Positions 47,001-62,000 of a stretch of 64,000 bases of DNA are shown one piece after another. Position 1 is the stretch's first letter. Each line of letters opens with the position of its first letter. The notes below the pieces were generated by a model, which worked only from the letters and a program-made list of their open reading frames with translations, was not told where the DNA came from and did no database searches. Position numbers and translations under genes: made by a program. Source of the stretch: Larimichthys crocea. Its lineage: Eukaryota; Chordata; Actinopteri; Sciaenidae. The stretch lies in NCBI RefSeq assembly GCF_000972845.2, contig NC_040016.1, positions 16,530,368 to 16,594,367 on the forward strand, given 5' to 3'.

Positions 47001-50000
47001 TGCTGAACACCAGTAAGCAAGCGCTTTGCTGAGATAAAGATAAACTCACCGTCTCTTGTTTCGTTTCTCTCTGGTATCTTATGGTTTAGAATGCAATCAT
47101 GGTTGGGTACATGTGATATCTTGGTCTTGGTCTATTTGGAAACCCGGAGTCAATCAACTAATTGCTTCACAATGGTCTTTTCTATGGGAAATTAAGCTAA
47201 AAGCTATTAGGCAATAGTGGAAAATGACATGACATTCCTGTTATCAGTAACATCCACTTGTCTTTACTGAATGACTTTAATATATGCTTCTTCATGACTA
47301 CACACATCTGCAGTTGACTAAGAATTTCTTAAATTAAAGAAAGCCCATTGAGGAAACTGTTGTGGTTTACGTATTTCACTTTTTCTTGTTTATTTTTGGA
47401 AGTTTACGAATATGAAGGGGAAACACTGAAAGCATACGCAGCTTTAGAAGATTGCGTCACACACTGCTGAGTTATGTGTTTTCGCAACTTCTGCGATTCA
47501 TCCTCCTAAGTACGCATGCAGTTTTAAAAGTCTAGTTTACTCTAGTAATTCGTTTTTTTTGTGTTAGACCAACAGTTTGGTAATAAAAAGAAAAAATGAT
47601 TGGGATGAATGTCAAATTATGACTATAGATTATATAACAGGAAACTGTAAAACGGGCTTCAGGCAGAAAATCTTTGAGCTGCCATGCTGTAGACAAAGAG
47701 CTGTATGATCACATTATCAAGTTAATGTCGTGACATTTCAAATTGAAGGTGGGCGTTTATATTCAACTCACTGATTTAATTTGTCTCTTTGTCCCTTCAC
47801 AAGAGCACACTTTTACTCCGCGGCATGAACATACTCTAAAAACTGTGTAGCCTGCCGAAAGGTCGACTAGTCCACCGCAAAATACAATCTACAATGCAGT
47901 TTCATTGAGTCGTATTATTAGTATTATTATTCATCAGTGCAGCACAATATACCCACTTTTCTGGAAGATATTCAAGAATTTTCTTGAATATTTCCAGGAT
48001 ACAGAAATATTAGACTGTTGTTAGTCCTTTACTGTACATTCACGAGTTATCTCTTTACAGCAGGCCAAAAAGTTTGCAGCACAGAAATATTAAATGTTTC
48101 TAATAATGAACAAAATGAACAGAGAATTGTCCTTTTTTTGTCTTGGTTTAACCCTCTGATGTCTGAGCAGTCACCTACAATTGCATAAACAGAATTTCTA
48201 TTTATTTAGTCTCAGATTTATTTACTGTTATTTGTATATTTATTTGGTGTTGCACATAGCCTAATAGATAAAATAATTAGACAACAGGCTAAGCTGATCC
48301 GCTTGGCAGAAACAGATTTGGACTTGGAACTTGTTAGGTTTATTTTATTGCACGGTTGTAAACAGCTTCCACTTTCCCCCGTGTCTGTGCTGCAAGATGA
48401 GCTTCAGTGTTGCGGGTCCACATTTTTGTCTGACAAAAGATGTGTTTAAATTTACAATGCACAACCTTTTGTTTAAAGCGATAGTTCAGATTTTTATTTT
48501 TTTTGTTTGTTTGTTTTTTTGCATCTAGCAAGTGTTTGGATAAAAGAGATCTACTGCACACGGGACCATTAAAACAGAAATATCACAACACGAGATAACG
48601 TGCAACAAGACTCTCTCACACTACTCACAATAGGTCACTGAACTTTTATTTCTCTTTTTATAACACAGAGCATTTCAAGGTCAGTGTATAAAGACTCATT
48701 GTTTCAGCCATCCAATATTCAAATGTTTTAGACGGAAATCTGGCCCACCTTCCTGTCTGTTTGACTCAACCTGACTGAACCTGACTGACGGGTTGCGTCT
48801 AAAATTTGAATCTATCTGTGTTTTATATTTGAATGAAGGATTTATGTCTGCTATGGACATGCAGGAAGGAGCTTTCATAAATAAATATTCATGGCCATAA
48901 TCCATATTTAATAGTCCACCTGGCCAAAACATAGAAATGCCCCCAATAACTAATAAGCTAATAATTCTTTTTACTTGTTAAGTAGCAGTAGCTCATTGAA
49001 GCCGGCTGTCAGCATGGCACCATTTGCCCAGCTTTTCCAGATTTGGTGAGATGAATACAACACATGGTAAGCGTGAGAGCTTCTTTCCCAGCTGAATGTG
49101 ACAGTTCAGTCATAATGCAAAACAGAAGTACAGGCAGGGGCCAGGCAAGGTCATAATGTTCCCATAATGAAGGAGACATCCTCAAAATCACTGGGGAGCT
49201 CCCCCTCAGCATGTGTTTTCTTTATATCCATAATTTGCTGTTAGCCGGTTAAGCTGATGCAACACACTCTCTGTTTATGTTTTTTTTTGTTTTTTTGCTG
49301 GAAACACGTGGCTCACACAGACACAAATGCTTTGTGGTGTCCCGGCAACAACCAGAGATATATTATTCATTTTTAAATAATTGATTACTATAACAATAAA
49401 ATCAATTTAAAAATTTAACAACTTAACAATAATGTTACAGTTGAAAAACAATATTTTTATATTATAAGTAACATTTTTCCACATCCCTTTGTTTGTTTCT
49501 TCTTTTCTCCTTTTCTCAGCACCAGACTCCTGTTGGGGAGTAGACCGATGATGCACATTACAGAAAATATTCATAATAAATTTGAAATATTCATCATTAT
49601 GATCATCATAATTTATAATTGTTTATCATGTTCCTGTCCGAGCACAGGGGAGATGCTGTCTCCTGAGGCCGAAGTGCTTGTCAGCTCATCAACTGCCTTC
49701 ACTTTCTTCAGCATTATTTGATCACACACTGTACATTTATTCCTAACCTAACTCCTACTGCTAACCTGAAGCTCCTCCATCCACACTCACTCACTCACTC
49801 ACTCACTCACTCACTCACTCACTCACTCACTCACTCACTCACTCACTCACTCACTCGCTTGTCTCTGCTCTCTCTCTCTCTCTTTCTCTCTCGCCCACTC
49901 ACACCTTATGCACAGCTGTATCCCCAGAGGGAATTACGCTACTCTATGATGATAATTGGGCTGTTTTGGTGCCCCCCCTCAGCACTTGGTGCCCTACGTG

Positions 50001-53000
50001 CAGCGTGCAACGTGTGTAATGGTAGCAGCGGCACGGCTGCCAAGACTAAGACAGCTAAGGGAGAACCTGGTCTCAGTCTGAAGCTGTATCCAGCTGCATA
50101 GTTTGCATTCATATCTATCTTTAAGCAGTCGTCTTCAGACATTTCAAACGTTCGAAAAAGACATTATCTATCTGATCAAAGATCTCAGTTAAAATCTGCG
50201 CCAAAACTGGTCCTGCAGGTTGTTCGATCCTTTCAGTGTTTGTGTGCTCTGTTTTTTTTTAACAACATTGTGTGACCCTTTATCTCTCACGTCTTCACCT
50301 GTGACACAGATTTATTGCCGGTGCCTGTGCCCGGAGTCTTCAAATTCAACAAGGCGTTGGACGAAGAGCTCAGCCCAATGCAGTTCTGGAGAAAGTGTTT
50401 ACATCCATCACAAAGGTTTCTCTCTTTCTTTCTTTCTTTCTCCCTCAAAGAAGCATTTATGTTCTGCAGTATCAGTTATGGCTGATGTTATGCCACATTA
50501 TTCACACCATCTTACAACTGAAGTGGGATATGAATACAGAGATATTTATGAGGTAGAAATGCGATAAAAAAATGATAAAATGTGGGTTTTGTGAGGTAGA
50601 TCAACAGATGTTTAAGCTGGTTTTTGGCATTTTACAGTTGTTATCATGACATGGATGTTGACGAGAATGCTATTTACAAGTCACAAACTACCTAATGATA
50701 TGAACATGGCCTTGGTTCAAACAATCCAGTATGATCTATATTTAATTCCATTCAATTGTATTTTATATCGCGCCAAATCATAACAGAAGTTATTTCAGTA
50801 CAGAAGTACTTTCCACATAGAGTAGATCTATACTTATAAACTGATTTACAGAGGCCCAATAATTCCCACCAGGAGAAAGCACTTGGCAATGGTGGCAAAC
50901 CTTGAGTAGAACTGCAGCAATAAAATGATGACTGTACCTATAAACTTTAATGGAGATATGACTAAAGGTAGTAATAACGATAACCATAATATTAGTATAT
51001 GTAGTGGACGTCAAGCAGGACCACAGCAGCAGGCTCGACCAATCTCTGATCGAGGTGTAACCACAATCCATGCAAACCTGCAGAATGAGAAAGCAAAAAA
51101 AAAAAAACTCTGGGGGAAGAAGCTCAGATAGTAACATGCATTGATGGAGCATGAGTGTGTACAGAGAGGAAGAGAAGAGATCAGTGCATCATATGAAGTT
51201 CCCCAGTAGTCTAGTCCTATAGCAGCATAACTAAGGGTTGAGGCAACTGTTCAATTAGCAACATAATAAAAGTGTGCATCAAAACAACTATTAACTATCT
51301 AAAGATAACCATGTCTAAAAAGCTTGTTATAAGACGTATATTTCTATTCGACCATATTGGGATTAGCCACACGGGAGGAGAAAATATCAGCTATCGTCGA
51401 CTGCTGACTTACAAAAAATAATATTGTGCTGTTCTAGTCTCCCTTGTAGGTCACAGTATACATTGAGCTTACATTTTTACCCTACACATTTAAAAATATT
51501 CACCAGAGCTACAGTATACACTCTACAAGACGAATACAGAAGCTGTGATGGGAAATCAGATGTAAGACTGAAAGTGGAAATGACTGTCCTGGTACTGAAT
51601 GTGCTATTGTGTCACTGAATGTGTCACTTTCTGGATAACTCCAGTAGACAATGGAGTCAAAGTGGCTTAATGTGCTTAACAGGAAATGTAAAAAAAAAAA
51701 CCCAAAACAAATCATTACTGCAACAAAATAATAAAAAAAGTCACATGGATATAGTTTGGTGGATTCCATTGATGTAACTGAATGTGGGCACAGCCATGTA
51801 TGACGAAACCGTTATGCAAGAGCACATTTCAGTCCTAATTGTAACATTTGCAGAAAATGTCTCACTACAGTTGTGGCAGTTTGCAGTTTTCACTGAAACT
51901 TCTAGTGCTGACGTTCTCTTGATAATTTCTGCATTTGCTGACTTACACTGTCATATAGATTAACTCCCAAATAGTGAATTAATAGCTTGCACTGTGTACC
52001 GTATATACTGGAGTCAGTTGTTTCTTTTCTCTCTCTCTGCACAGAATCCAGACTCCCGCCATCTGGATGGCTTATCTAAGCAGCTGGACTGGGAGGTGCG
52101 AAAGGTCCAGCGTTGGTTCAGACACCGCAGGAACCAAGATAAACCAAGCACACACACTAAGTTCTGCGAGAGCATGTAGGTTAATGCCTATTGTGTTCAC
52201 CTTTAACCTCTCCGCTGGCTTAAGCACACAGTGGTTGTGTTTTCTGTTGTATGTGCTGTATGGTGTGTGTGTGTATTCCCATTACTGTCTTTGTGAGGAC
52301 AAGTTTTATACCATTAGAGTAAACACATGTTGGCTGTTTTGGCCTTTTTATTGTTAGGACTGGTGTGTTGCTAATGGTGAAGGTAGATGTGTCATTGCTC
52401 TCTTTAACCAGTCCTATTTATTTGGGTTATCCTTTCTTCTCTTTTACTTCTAGGTGGAGGTTTACGTTTTATTTGTGCATATTTACCTATGGGTTCCAGT
52501 TTTTGTGGCAGGTGAGCACACCCTCAGAGCAACAAAACAGTTCTGTTGTTAAATTGCTCTGTGTATTTTCATACATAACATCCTTGCCTATATGCTGAAT
52601 TAATACATGTTACTTTTTAGTGCCCCTGGCTGTGGGACACACGGCATTGCTGGTACGGTTACCCCTATCAGGTACGATGCAGTGCTGATCTCTAATGTCT
52701 ATACAATTTACAATCCAGCCGCACAAATTGCCTCCAAGTTTGAGCAGCAATGTCAAGAATTGAACATTTATTATTGCCGGGCTGTTGTATGCGGTTGCAT
52801 GATTTTGTACCATAATAAACTGGTGCACACTTGAACATACTTAGCCATGCAGAAAAGCAGCTTGTATTGACTTTTTTTTTTTTTTTTTACTCTCCCATTA
52901 CAGTTGCACACAGCGTAACAGCAGAAGCATTGTCAGTATCTGTTTACTTTTACTTCATGGGGTTTTTACTGTTCTGAAAGGACATGGTAATGTGTAATAA

Positions 53001-56000
53001 CAAACAGTATGATACATATTAAAATCGTCTAGATGTCCCTGTATTCTTGTTGCTTTCCCCATATCATGGTGAGAGGAAGACAATTAGTTTACACATAATT
53101 TATAAGAAAGGACATAAAATACATTAAAAAAATGTCTTTTTATACGTGTGCTAAATCAACATTACCACTCTTTCAGGTACTCAAGTGTTGCTTAGTAATC
53201 ATGTTGCTGTAGTAGTTGTACTATCACTTAAAATGACGTGTTTAACATCAGGGCTTCAAACTGAAATATGGTTTAAACTGTGTTATCTCTCCCTTTTAAT
53301 ATCTCTAGTTGTATTAGACAGTTGTATTGTAAATCAGTGGGCCTCATTGATTTATGGCAATGTTGGATTTTTTGCAAAAATGTGCCTAAATGCCTTTTTT
53401 AATGTGTTTAATTCAGACGTAAGCTGCAGTGTCACAACTAGATATGATCAAATATGCTTCATACAGTCAACACTTCATCTGGTCTCATGTAGAATGACAC
53501 AGATTTAAACGCTCACTCACTACAAACTGCTGACTACCCATCTTTTTTTATAAAATGAGTGATGCATCAGACGTGACATGATGTTATTGCTCAAGTCTTT
53601 GGACGTCATGATGATTCATTGAGCTAGGATGTGTGCCCTGATAATTTGTTGCACAGTGGCAGTCACATGTCATCCTTTCACTGTGTGTATCTGTTTTTTG
53701 TTTTTTTTAAATTAAATGTTTAATATTCTTATTCGAACAAACTCCCTAAACCTGTCTCCCCACTGGGTCCCTGCAGGTCATGACTCCTGGTCTTTACCAC
53801 TACTATGTGACAGAACTGGCCTTCTACTGGTCACTAATGTTCTCCCAGTTCACCGACATTAAAAGGAAGGTAAGAGGAACAACACTGGCTCTGTCTGTGT
53901 TAGATTAGATCATACTCAATTCACCACAGTTGCTACTCGATGTGAAATATTCCTTAATAGGTCTATTGTGCCTCATTTGGCAGCTGCAGAAAATGTGTGA
54001 ATGTGCACTGTGAAGCATTTCAGATGTATGCTTTGATACAGGCTCTTGCAGTTGTGTTAATTTTAGCAGGTCACATGTAAATGTTTTTTGGAAGTGGGCG
54101 GGACGCAGCTGGTGCTGCTCAGTCTGTGAATGCTTTGTATTTTCAGCACGAGGGCTCCCACTGTCATGTGATGGAGCAGGCCTAACTCTGTTAGAATTAC
54201 AGAAATTCCAGAGAAGACCAGCGTATTAACCGGAGTTAGTCGCAGCCACAGACACTTATTGTTTGAGATGTTTGATACAGAAAATGGAAAAAAAAAAAAA
54301 AAAGCCAATGGTACCTTCCACTAACGACTGCTGTTAGAGGTATTCTGTAAAATATACGTTCTTTATGACACAGTGTTAAGATAAGGCAACTGAAGCTCCT
54401 ACACAGCTGAATTAAACAGGAAATTCCCTCACTGTTTAATCATTGCTCAACTCGGTTGCATTGTGATTACTTTACAGTTGGCTCCAAACCACAAAGGTAG
54501 TGAGTAACTATGCCCATTAAGGTATTTCCAAACATGCAAAGGACGTGTAGGATTTAGTTGCTGATTGCAACTCACTCTAGTCAGCCTCTTCTTTCTTTTT
54601 TTTTAAGAAATTTTTTTTTTGGCCTTTTATGATAGTACAGCTGAAGATAGACAGGAAGCAGGGGGCAGAGAGAGGGGGAGTGACACGCAGTAAATGGCCG
54701 TCCGATGCAGGATTCGAACCGGGGCCAGCTGCAGCTTCTTCTTTCTAGCATGAAGGAGGAACTACAGCAGGCCTGAAACGTGTGAAAAAGGTGAAAGTTT
54801 GTCGATTCTGGGCTCCTGCCATATTCTATAAATATATAAATCTAGCACATATCGCAGATTATGTTATTTATGTGTTAAACATCCCTAAGATTTCAGTCCT
54901 GTTCGGTTTAGTGAAACACGTTTACTACAGGTCACAGGATTCTTGGGACAGCAAAATGTTTGCTTAATAAAGAAGTTAGGCAATAATTTTCCTTCTTTCC
55001 GTGAGAAACTGTTGGAGTCTGAGAAAGTAAAAGTGAAAGTAGATGGCTGTCTCACAGTGGAGATGGAGCTGGTGTGCAGCCTGTCCCCTGCAGCTCTTCA
55101 TCTTCACCTTGTTCTATTACTCCCCGCAATATTTCAAGAAAAAGACGTTCAACAATGATCACATTTAAATCACAGAAACATAGTAATAGAATCATCAAAG
55201 CACTGTGTATCTCAATGTGTCAAAAGAAAAACAAGCTGTTCTGTAAAAATGTATTCAAAGCCTCAGAAACAAACAGAGCCAAACAAGAGAGTTAAAGAGC
55301 ATTCAAAATAATTGCCACTTATAATAGAGCTTATCAGAAGGAGCCATCTTATTTTAATCATGTCTAGCTCTAGAAGTAACATGATATCACCAGTGAAAGT
55401 ATTTTTAAAATTATATCAAAGTAGTTCTGCCAAAAACAAAACAATATTCAACATGTGTTAGATTGCAGTGTAACGTTTGTCACAGCCGTTTGTAACATTG
55501 TGATAAATTCATGCCAACTGTGCTTTTAGAAAATGAATCCTAAACAGTACTTTGAACTGTGTGAGTGCGAGACGACATCAAATTGAGCTTGTGTGAAATT
55601 GACTTTGGTAGCTGGTGAACTGTCATTGCAGAGTCTATTATAAAGCTCAGAAATGAGTATGATTTATTTTAGAGGGTTGACACTGAGAAACTCATCCTAC
55701 AGGTGACTCTGAGGTGAAGAGGTAAATTAACGCAGTGTCATTTGAAAACATATCCTGAGAGATGAGAGAGCGGGAAATTAAATATAATAAAAATACCATC
55801 TTTATACTGATGTTCCTTTTCTCGTGGCATATAAAAGAAGAATAAATGTAAAGCTGAAGTAGATGCTCAAATTATTTTGATGCCTCCTGAATTGGTATTG
55901 GTGAAACTTCTCCTAGCAGTTATCATTAGCAGGAACTTAAAACAGCAGTTTTCCTGGAGTGTCGCCATAGACACCCAGTTCATAATACTGCAAATGTATA

Positions 56001-59000
56001 TAATGTACATACAAATATACAATACTGTCATCAGTAGACCATAGGCTTAAGCAGCAGTATGTTACATATTGTGGCGATAGATAGTGAACTAACAGACATT
56101 TAATCAAATGAAAATCTTGGAGATTATAACTTTAAGACCAGAAAAACTCTCTGTCCACCCAAACAGTCTGCTGCTGTCAGCCCACATGACCTGCCTGTCA
56201 GATGCACATGTTTCCAATCTTATGCTTCGCTCCTAAGCCTCTGCCTGTGTATTTGTCTTCGGTTGCACCGTTAATCTTTCACCTATATCTTCTCTCTCTC
56301 TGAGTGAGATTTTAAGCTTACTTCACTTTTATCTTGTTTATTTCCTCCGAGGTTGAACACTGCCTGTTAAGAAATCAGCAGTCTGTAGTCGAAATCAGCT
56401 GTTTTGTTCAAGCTGCCGCAAAATTTGATCTCCTCTTCTCACGTTTGGTCAAACACCAGGCTTTTGTTTCAGCTTTGTTAAAGTGCAGCTGTGAGTGAAT
56501 GGGGGCCGAGGTTACCATGGAAACGTAGTACTAAAACATTCAGCGAGGTGAACTGCATCCGGTGCAAAGAGCATCAACACCTGTTCACTCACTCAGAGTT
56601 TCTGAAATTACATTTCTTTCCCTTTTGTGATAGTTCCCATGAATGAACAGTTTTGGTGTTGGTAAGCGTGTGAAGTTATTTCTTTTTGTGGTGAAGATGC
56701 TAAGAGAACAAGAAGTATTGTTTTGATGGTAAGAGGTATAATGCTGCAGCCAGACGTTTTAAAACGGTTTATTATTTCTTTTACGTATTACTTATGAACC
56801 AATCAGTATTTTGGTGTCCGTCGTATCTCTGTCTTCTGTCTGGTTTTTGTAACGAAACATGCCCTTGCTTAAGAGTAAAGATGACTGTGTGTCAGTGATC
56901 AGGCTACCTGGAAATACAATCATCTTGCTTCCACTGTGACTTCTTTTACATTTCCAATTAAATAATTTTTAAATAAATTTGCATCTTTAACGCAGCTGCT
57001 GCCTTCAGTCTGTTCCGGACTCCACTTAAACTGTCGTATGTACTCGTGGACATATGTTCCTAGTTTTTATTATCTTTGGTATCTATTTGCATTATCTGTT
57101 GTTTACTTTGTTTATTCTTTGTACTTGATCACAGCTCAAACTACTCCTTTACTTTTTCACATTTTTAGTTGTTTTGGTGATCTGCTGTTTGTTTAATGTG
57201 CTCATTTTTGGCGTTTCACCTTTATTTGATAGTTACGGTCCCAACAAGAAACATGGGGGGAGAAAGAGGTGTATAACATGGAACACAAGGTTGGGTTGGG
57301 TTCGCCTCCAATGACAAAACAAAGAGGTGTGACTCCACGACACAGATGAACATTCATTGTTTACACGTATGCTAACAATCCCTCTCCCCTTTTTTTTAAT
57401 TTCAGGACTTCCTGATCATGTTCATCCATCACCTGGCTACGGTTAGCCTGATCAGTTTTTCCTACGTCAACAACATGGCGCGAGTAGGGAGCCTCGTGAT
57501 GTGTGTCCACGACGCGTCTGACTTCCTGCTAGAGGTCAGTTAGACACAGTGGTGACTGTGATCACACATGCAAGAATTCAAGTTTCATGTTTAAGCCACT
57601 GTCTACAAATCACACATACTGTACTTCACTTGTGGACAGTTTTTAGATCTTGGCTGACTGTAAAATTTTAGATTTATGTTTTATAGCACACAAGTCTCTC
57701 CACGTGGTCCTAACTTTATTTACAGCTTTTCCAAAGACATATCTATGAAATGGCCACTTAATGTATCATGTGATTTGAAATCAAAGATGTGTTGATGCAC
57801 TAAAAGAGGGAAAGATCTGGAAAAATATAGTAACCTATAACTTCTGCTTCTACAGTAATTGTGTGGCCTCAGCTTTTACGTGAAGTAGTTTCCTTTTTAG
57901 GATATTATTCAGTTGCCTTTTTTGTTTCACATCAGATGATTCCTTTAAACAATGGAGACGAATTGTGATTGTTGTTAGGTGTTTCCAGTCACTTCCCCTT
58001 GGCTCAAATCCCAACAGATTAGTGGTATGAGCCCTGAAATTAGACAGGGTTGATGAATGTTAAAAAGAAAAAAAGAAAAAAAGCACTACACAAAACTCAT
58101 TATGAACTGTTACTTCTGTTAATTTCTTTTCCTTCAGGCAGCCAAGCTGACCAACTATGCCAAGTACCAGCGCTTGTGTGACTTCCTCTTCATTGTGTTT
58201 AGTGTGGCATTCTTCATCACAAGACTTGTAATATATCCAATATGGTGAGTTCTCTGTGACACCTGCAACCACGATGAATATTATAACAACTCCTGCCATG
58301 ATATGTATTAATTTATTGATGCATAAGAACCCATGGCAAAGTAATATATGCATTTTTTTGATAGTTTTTTTGATACCTTTTATTTGATAGTGACAGCCGA
58401 AGAGTGACAGGAAGTTAGGGAGGGAGAGAGAGAGAGAGAGAGAGAGAGGGGATGACTTGCAGAAATGGGCCACAGGTTGGAATTGAGCTGCAGCAAGGCC
58501 TGAGCCTTTGTTCATAGGGCGTATGCTATACCAGGTGAGCTGCATTTTTTGCAGGAAATGTTAAGTCAATTATTAAGAACTTTGGCTGTGAAGGTGGCTG
58601 AGCTCAGGGTGGAAAATGTGTCCATAGCACCATCTTTTAGCTTTGTTTTTAGTGTAACATTTTATACTCCTGCTTACTGTAAAAGCAGCACATACCCTCC
58701 GGGTATAATTTGTCACACTGGTCTGCAGCACACAACCTGCACCCTGAAAACATGATGACACTGTGCTTTGTTTCAAAATAGCTGAAATTAAGTGTCTGAC
58801 TGACGGATTCATCGTCTTTCTACTTCTTGCCTGGAGCAATGCAGAGATCTCTACTCGTGTTTATGGAGCTGTGTGGATAGCAACTATTGACTTGACAGGG
58901 ACTTGGATGTTGAAGCTCAACCTCTAGAGAGACGGACAATAGGGAACCTATCATTGGCGTCAGTAACCTGAGCAGCTATATTCAATGTCTTGGTGTGGAT

Positions 59001-62000
59001 GAGTGATAAAGCTAATGTTGCCGGTGCAGTTACCTGGATTGAAATCTATACCTCTGCTGGGGGAGGTGGGTCTGTTGACAACCTCCTGTCACTCACCTGG
59101 ATTTAAAGGAAGCCATGACCTCACAAACCACTCACCTGACATTACAGTAGATCCGTGCTACTCACCTGCTTGGTTGCCAATGGCATCCAAGTGGGAAATG
59201 CAGTCTGTGCTGTTATAATGTGCCTCGTTAGAAGAGTGCTCGTTAATAAGATGATTAACTTGATTACTTTTTCTCACTGGGATAAATTATCGTGCGAGAC
59301 TACAAAATAAATATTTCCCCTCTCATGCACATCTGTTTGTCTTCTTCAGGATCCTGAACTCCACTATGTTTGAGAGCTGGGCAATAGTCGGGCCGTACCC
59401 GTCCTGGTGGCTCTTCAACATTTTACTGCTGGTCCTCCAAGTGCTGCATATCATCTGGTTCTACCTCATAGCCCGTATAGCTATCAAAGCCATGCTGCGG
59501 GGCAAGGTGGGTCACTGCACAGACTGCGATATTATGGGACGTACTGTGATGTAGAGCCGAAACAACAGAAAGTTCATCTCCAGCTCCAGTATATTGATAA
59601 TCATTTCTACTTTGTTGTTTAAAGAAAAACAGATTGTTGATAATCATTTCTACTTTGTTGTTTAAAGAAAAACAGATTGAAGATAAAGATTTTACAGATT
59701 TTTGTCATCCTATATTATGATGAAAATTTTTTTTTTTTAAATATATATTTGAGTTTTTGCCATTTAAAGAAGTCCTCCTTTTTTCTTCAAATCCCTGACC
59801 AAAGGTTTGTTTTTGACTTAGAAAATTGAGGAAAATAAAAGATAGATCAGTCAATAATGACGATGATTAGCTGCAGTATTCCCAGTTCCTCTAGTCCAGT
59901 TGGAGTGTCCTTGAGCAAGCCATATTCTTTCTGATAACTGTGTGTGTAAAAATGCTTTGAGTGGTCGGTAGATGAGAAAGGTGATCTATAAATTAAAAGT
60001 CTGTTTAAGTTTCAAGACCACTAAACAGTGTAACAGTACTACACATAAGAATCAAAATAAGCTAAGAACAAAATACAAGACTAATAAAATTTTATTTATA
60101 TATAAAAAAATAAATAAAAATTCAAAATAAAGATGCAAAATAAAAAATATACTAAAATAGAATCTAAAACAATTTCAGAAACACAAAAAATACTAAAATA
60201 TGATATGAACAAAAATGTGTGCAAATGTTCTAAGAGTTTGGAAAAGTGTTTTACAGTTACTGGAACAGACAAATAATCATCTTTTGACCAGTTATCTTTA
60301 ATTCTTTGGGATGCACACCTGTTAGTTTCACTTCACAGTGAGAGTAGTGCAGCTCAAACTGTCCAAACTACCCTCGATTTAAAAACATTTCACATGATTC
60401 AGGACTCTCCTTTTAATACTATTGTGAAAGCAAAGATTAAGAATAATGCCCCAAACCTACTGACCCTAACACATCAACTCTAACTTCTTGCAGGAACATA
60501 ACAAGGCTTTTCAAATGATTTATGGCTAAATGAGCTTATAACAATTAGATGATGGATGATTGGAAGAGCTGTAGAGAAGACCAAATAAATAATAATCCCA
60601 GCCAAGCATCTGTCCATGAGCAGACTGTTTATTGAAATATAAAACATAACACCACGGCTATTTCTGGTGATGAATTTGCTGCCTCTACCCTTTTTTTTCC
60701 TCCCAAGCTGTCCCTGACTCTGTCTCCTTCTCTCTGCAGATGCTGTTTGTTTCCTCTCCCTCTGGAATGATAGAGGGAGATCCTGTCTTTCTGTCTGTCT
60801 TTGTCCAATGAGCCCTCCTTCTCCTCCTCCTTCTCCTCCACCACTCTCTCGCTTCTCTCCCGTTTGCTTTGTCCACCTGAGACCTTTACCTTCTCTGTTT
60901 CTTCTCGCTGTAAGTTTCTGTTGACTCCTCTCTGTTGCAATTCCTCTCACACATCTTGATTCAATCTGTCCTATCTATCTATCTCCATGAGGGTTCAGCA
61001 TAGCTGCAGTAGATGAACAATTAGATTCACTCAGAAAGACAGGAGCAGGAAGAGCGTTTTAAATGATGAGTAATGTGATAATAGTGTTATGAATGTCAGG
61101 TATGTCCAAATGTTTCTCATTAGGCAGGAGCACGGTGAAATTGTCCCACACCACCACCCTGTGGTTATGATTAACACGTACAGTTTACATGAGTTTACAT
61201 TTGTAAGGCTGCTTTTTTTTTTTTGGAAACTTATTTCAAACAGAGCAACAGTAGAATTAAACACAAATAAAAATAATCTGTTATTGGACTAAACCAGAGG
61301 TTCCCAACCTTTTTTTTGTTTAGCACCCTGACTTCTGTCAATAAAAAAAGGTCGCTGAGTGGATCTTTACTGTGATTCGTTCAAAGCAGAAATGACACAC
61401 GGACGTCGAGTGTGTTTTATAGAGTATGTTAAATAAAATAATAACAAACAAAACAGCAAAAAACAGAAAATATCTGAGCCCTACTTTGTCTGAATCTTGC
61501 CACACAAGTGAATATAAACCACACCACTAAACCAAATATACACTTTGACTCCTATACATTAATATTAGTTTATACAGTAGTAATACAGTTTCTCCTTTAA
61601 ATTTCTCATTGTAGTTCAATCTGTAGCCAGATCAGGATATCTGGAGTCAGTTCATCAGGACAATGCATCTGCTTCATCATTTTAATCTGTATCTATGTTA
61701 CACCTATATAATATATTACACCTAACCCACAATTATGAGAAACTCATTATTCACTCTTCTTCTCAGTTACAAGTACAGTCAGCTACATGACTCACATTTT
61801 ACTGCCTTTGTTTGTCATCTGCGACCTCTGATTTATGATTCATCGTTAAAATCCTGGTACATAGTTCAGTTATAAAACCCGAGCACACCACAGGGTGTCT
61901 CTCCTGCGATGGCTCAGTCACAGTGAACAGTAGAGACTGAACCAGCTTCTGGTTCAAAAGTAATTAAATCGACTTCTCTAACATTCAGGACCGGAGCATT

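Larger units (their letters stand above)
41199..50309 (+). other. cers5: cers5 intron 1 (9.1 kb)
   Basis: The longest intron in the window. It contains a T tract (41283-41303), a (CAA)n run (41761-41779), a dispersed repeat (41867-42240), a TG tract (44100-44126) and a CACT tandem array (49784-49855). GC-richer or motif-dense unique stretches at about 43590-43810 and 45940-46180 could be regulatory. I found no nested gene; open frames of up to 103 codons (45546-45857) match nothing I know. Confidence 0.65.

Noticed and set aside
49718..50101. 127-codon frame spanning the CACT array
   Set aside because: A large part is repeated Leu-Thr-His-Ser from the tetranucleotide array; the rest is unrecognised.
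58060..58545. 161-codon - strand frame opposite cers5 exon 8
   Set aside because: It is the antisense shadow of a real exon continuing into a SINE and a (GA)n tract.
60480..60950. 156-codon - strand frame rich in Arg/Glu/Gly
   Set aside because: It lies in a CT-rich simple-sequence stretch of cers5 intron 9; low-complexity composition explains the open frame.
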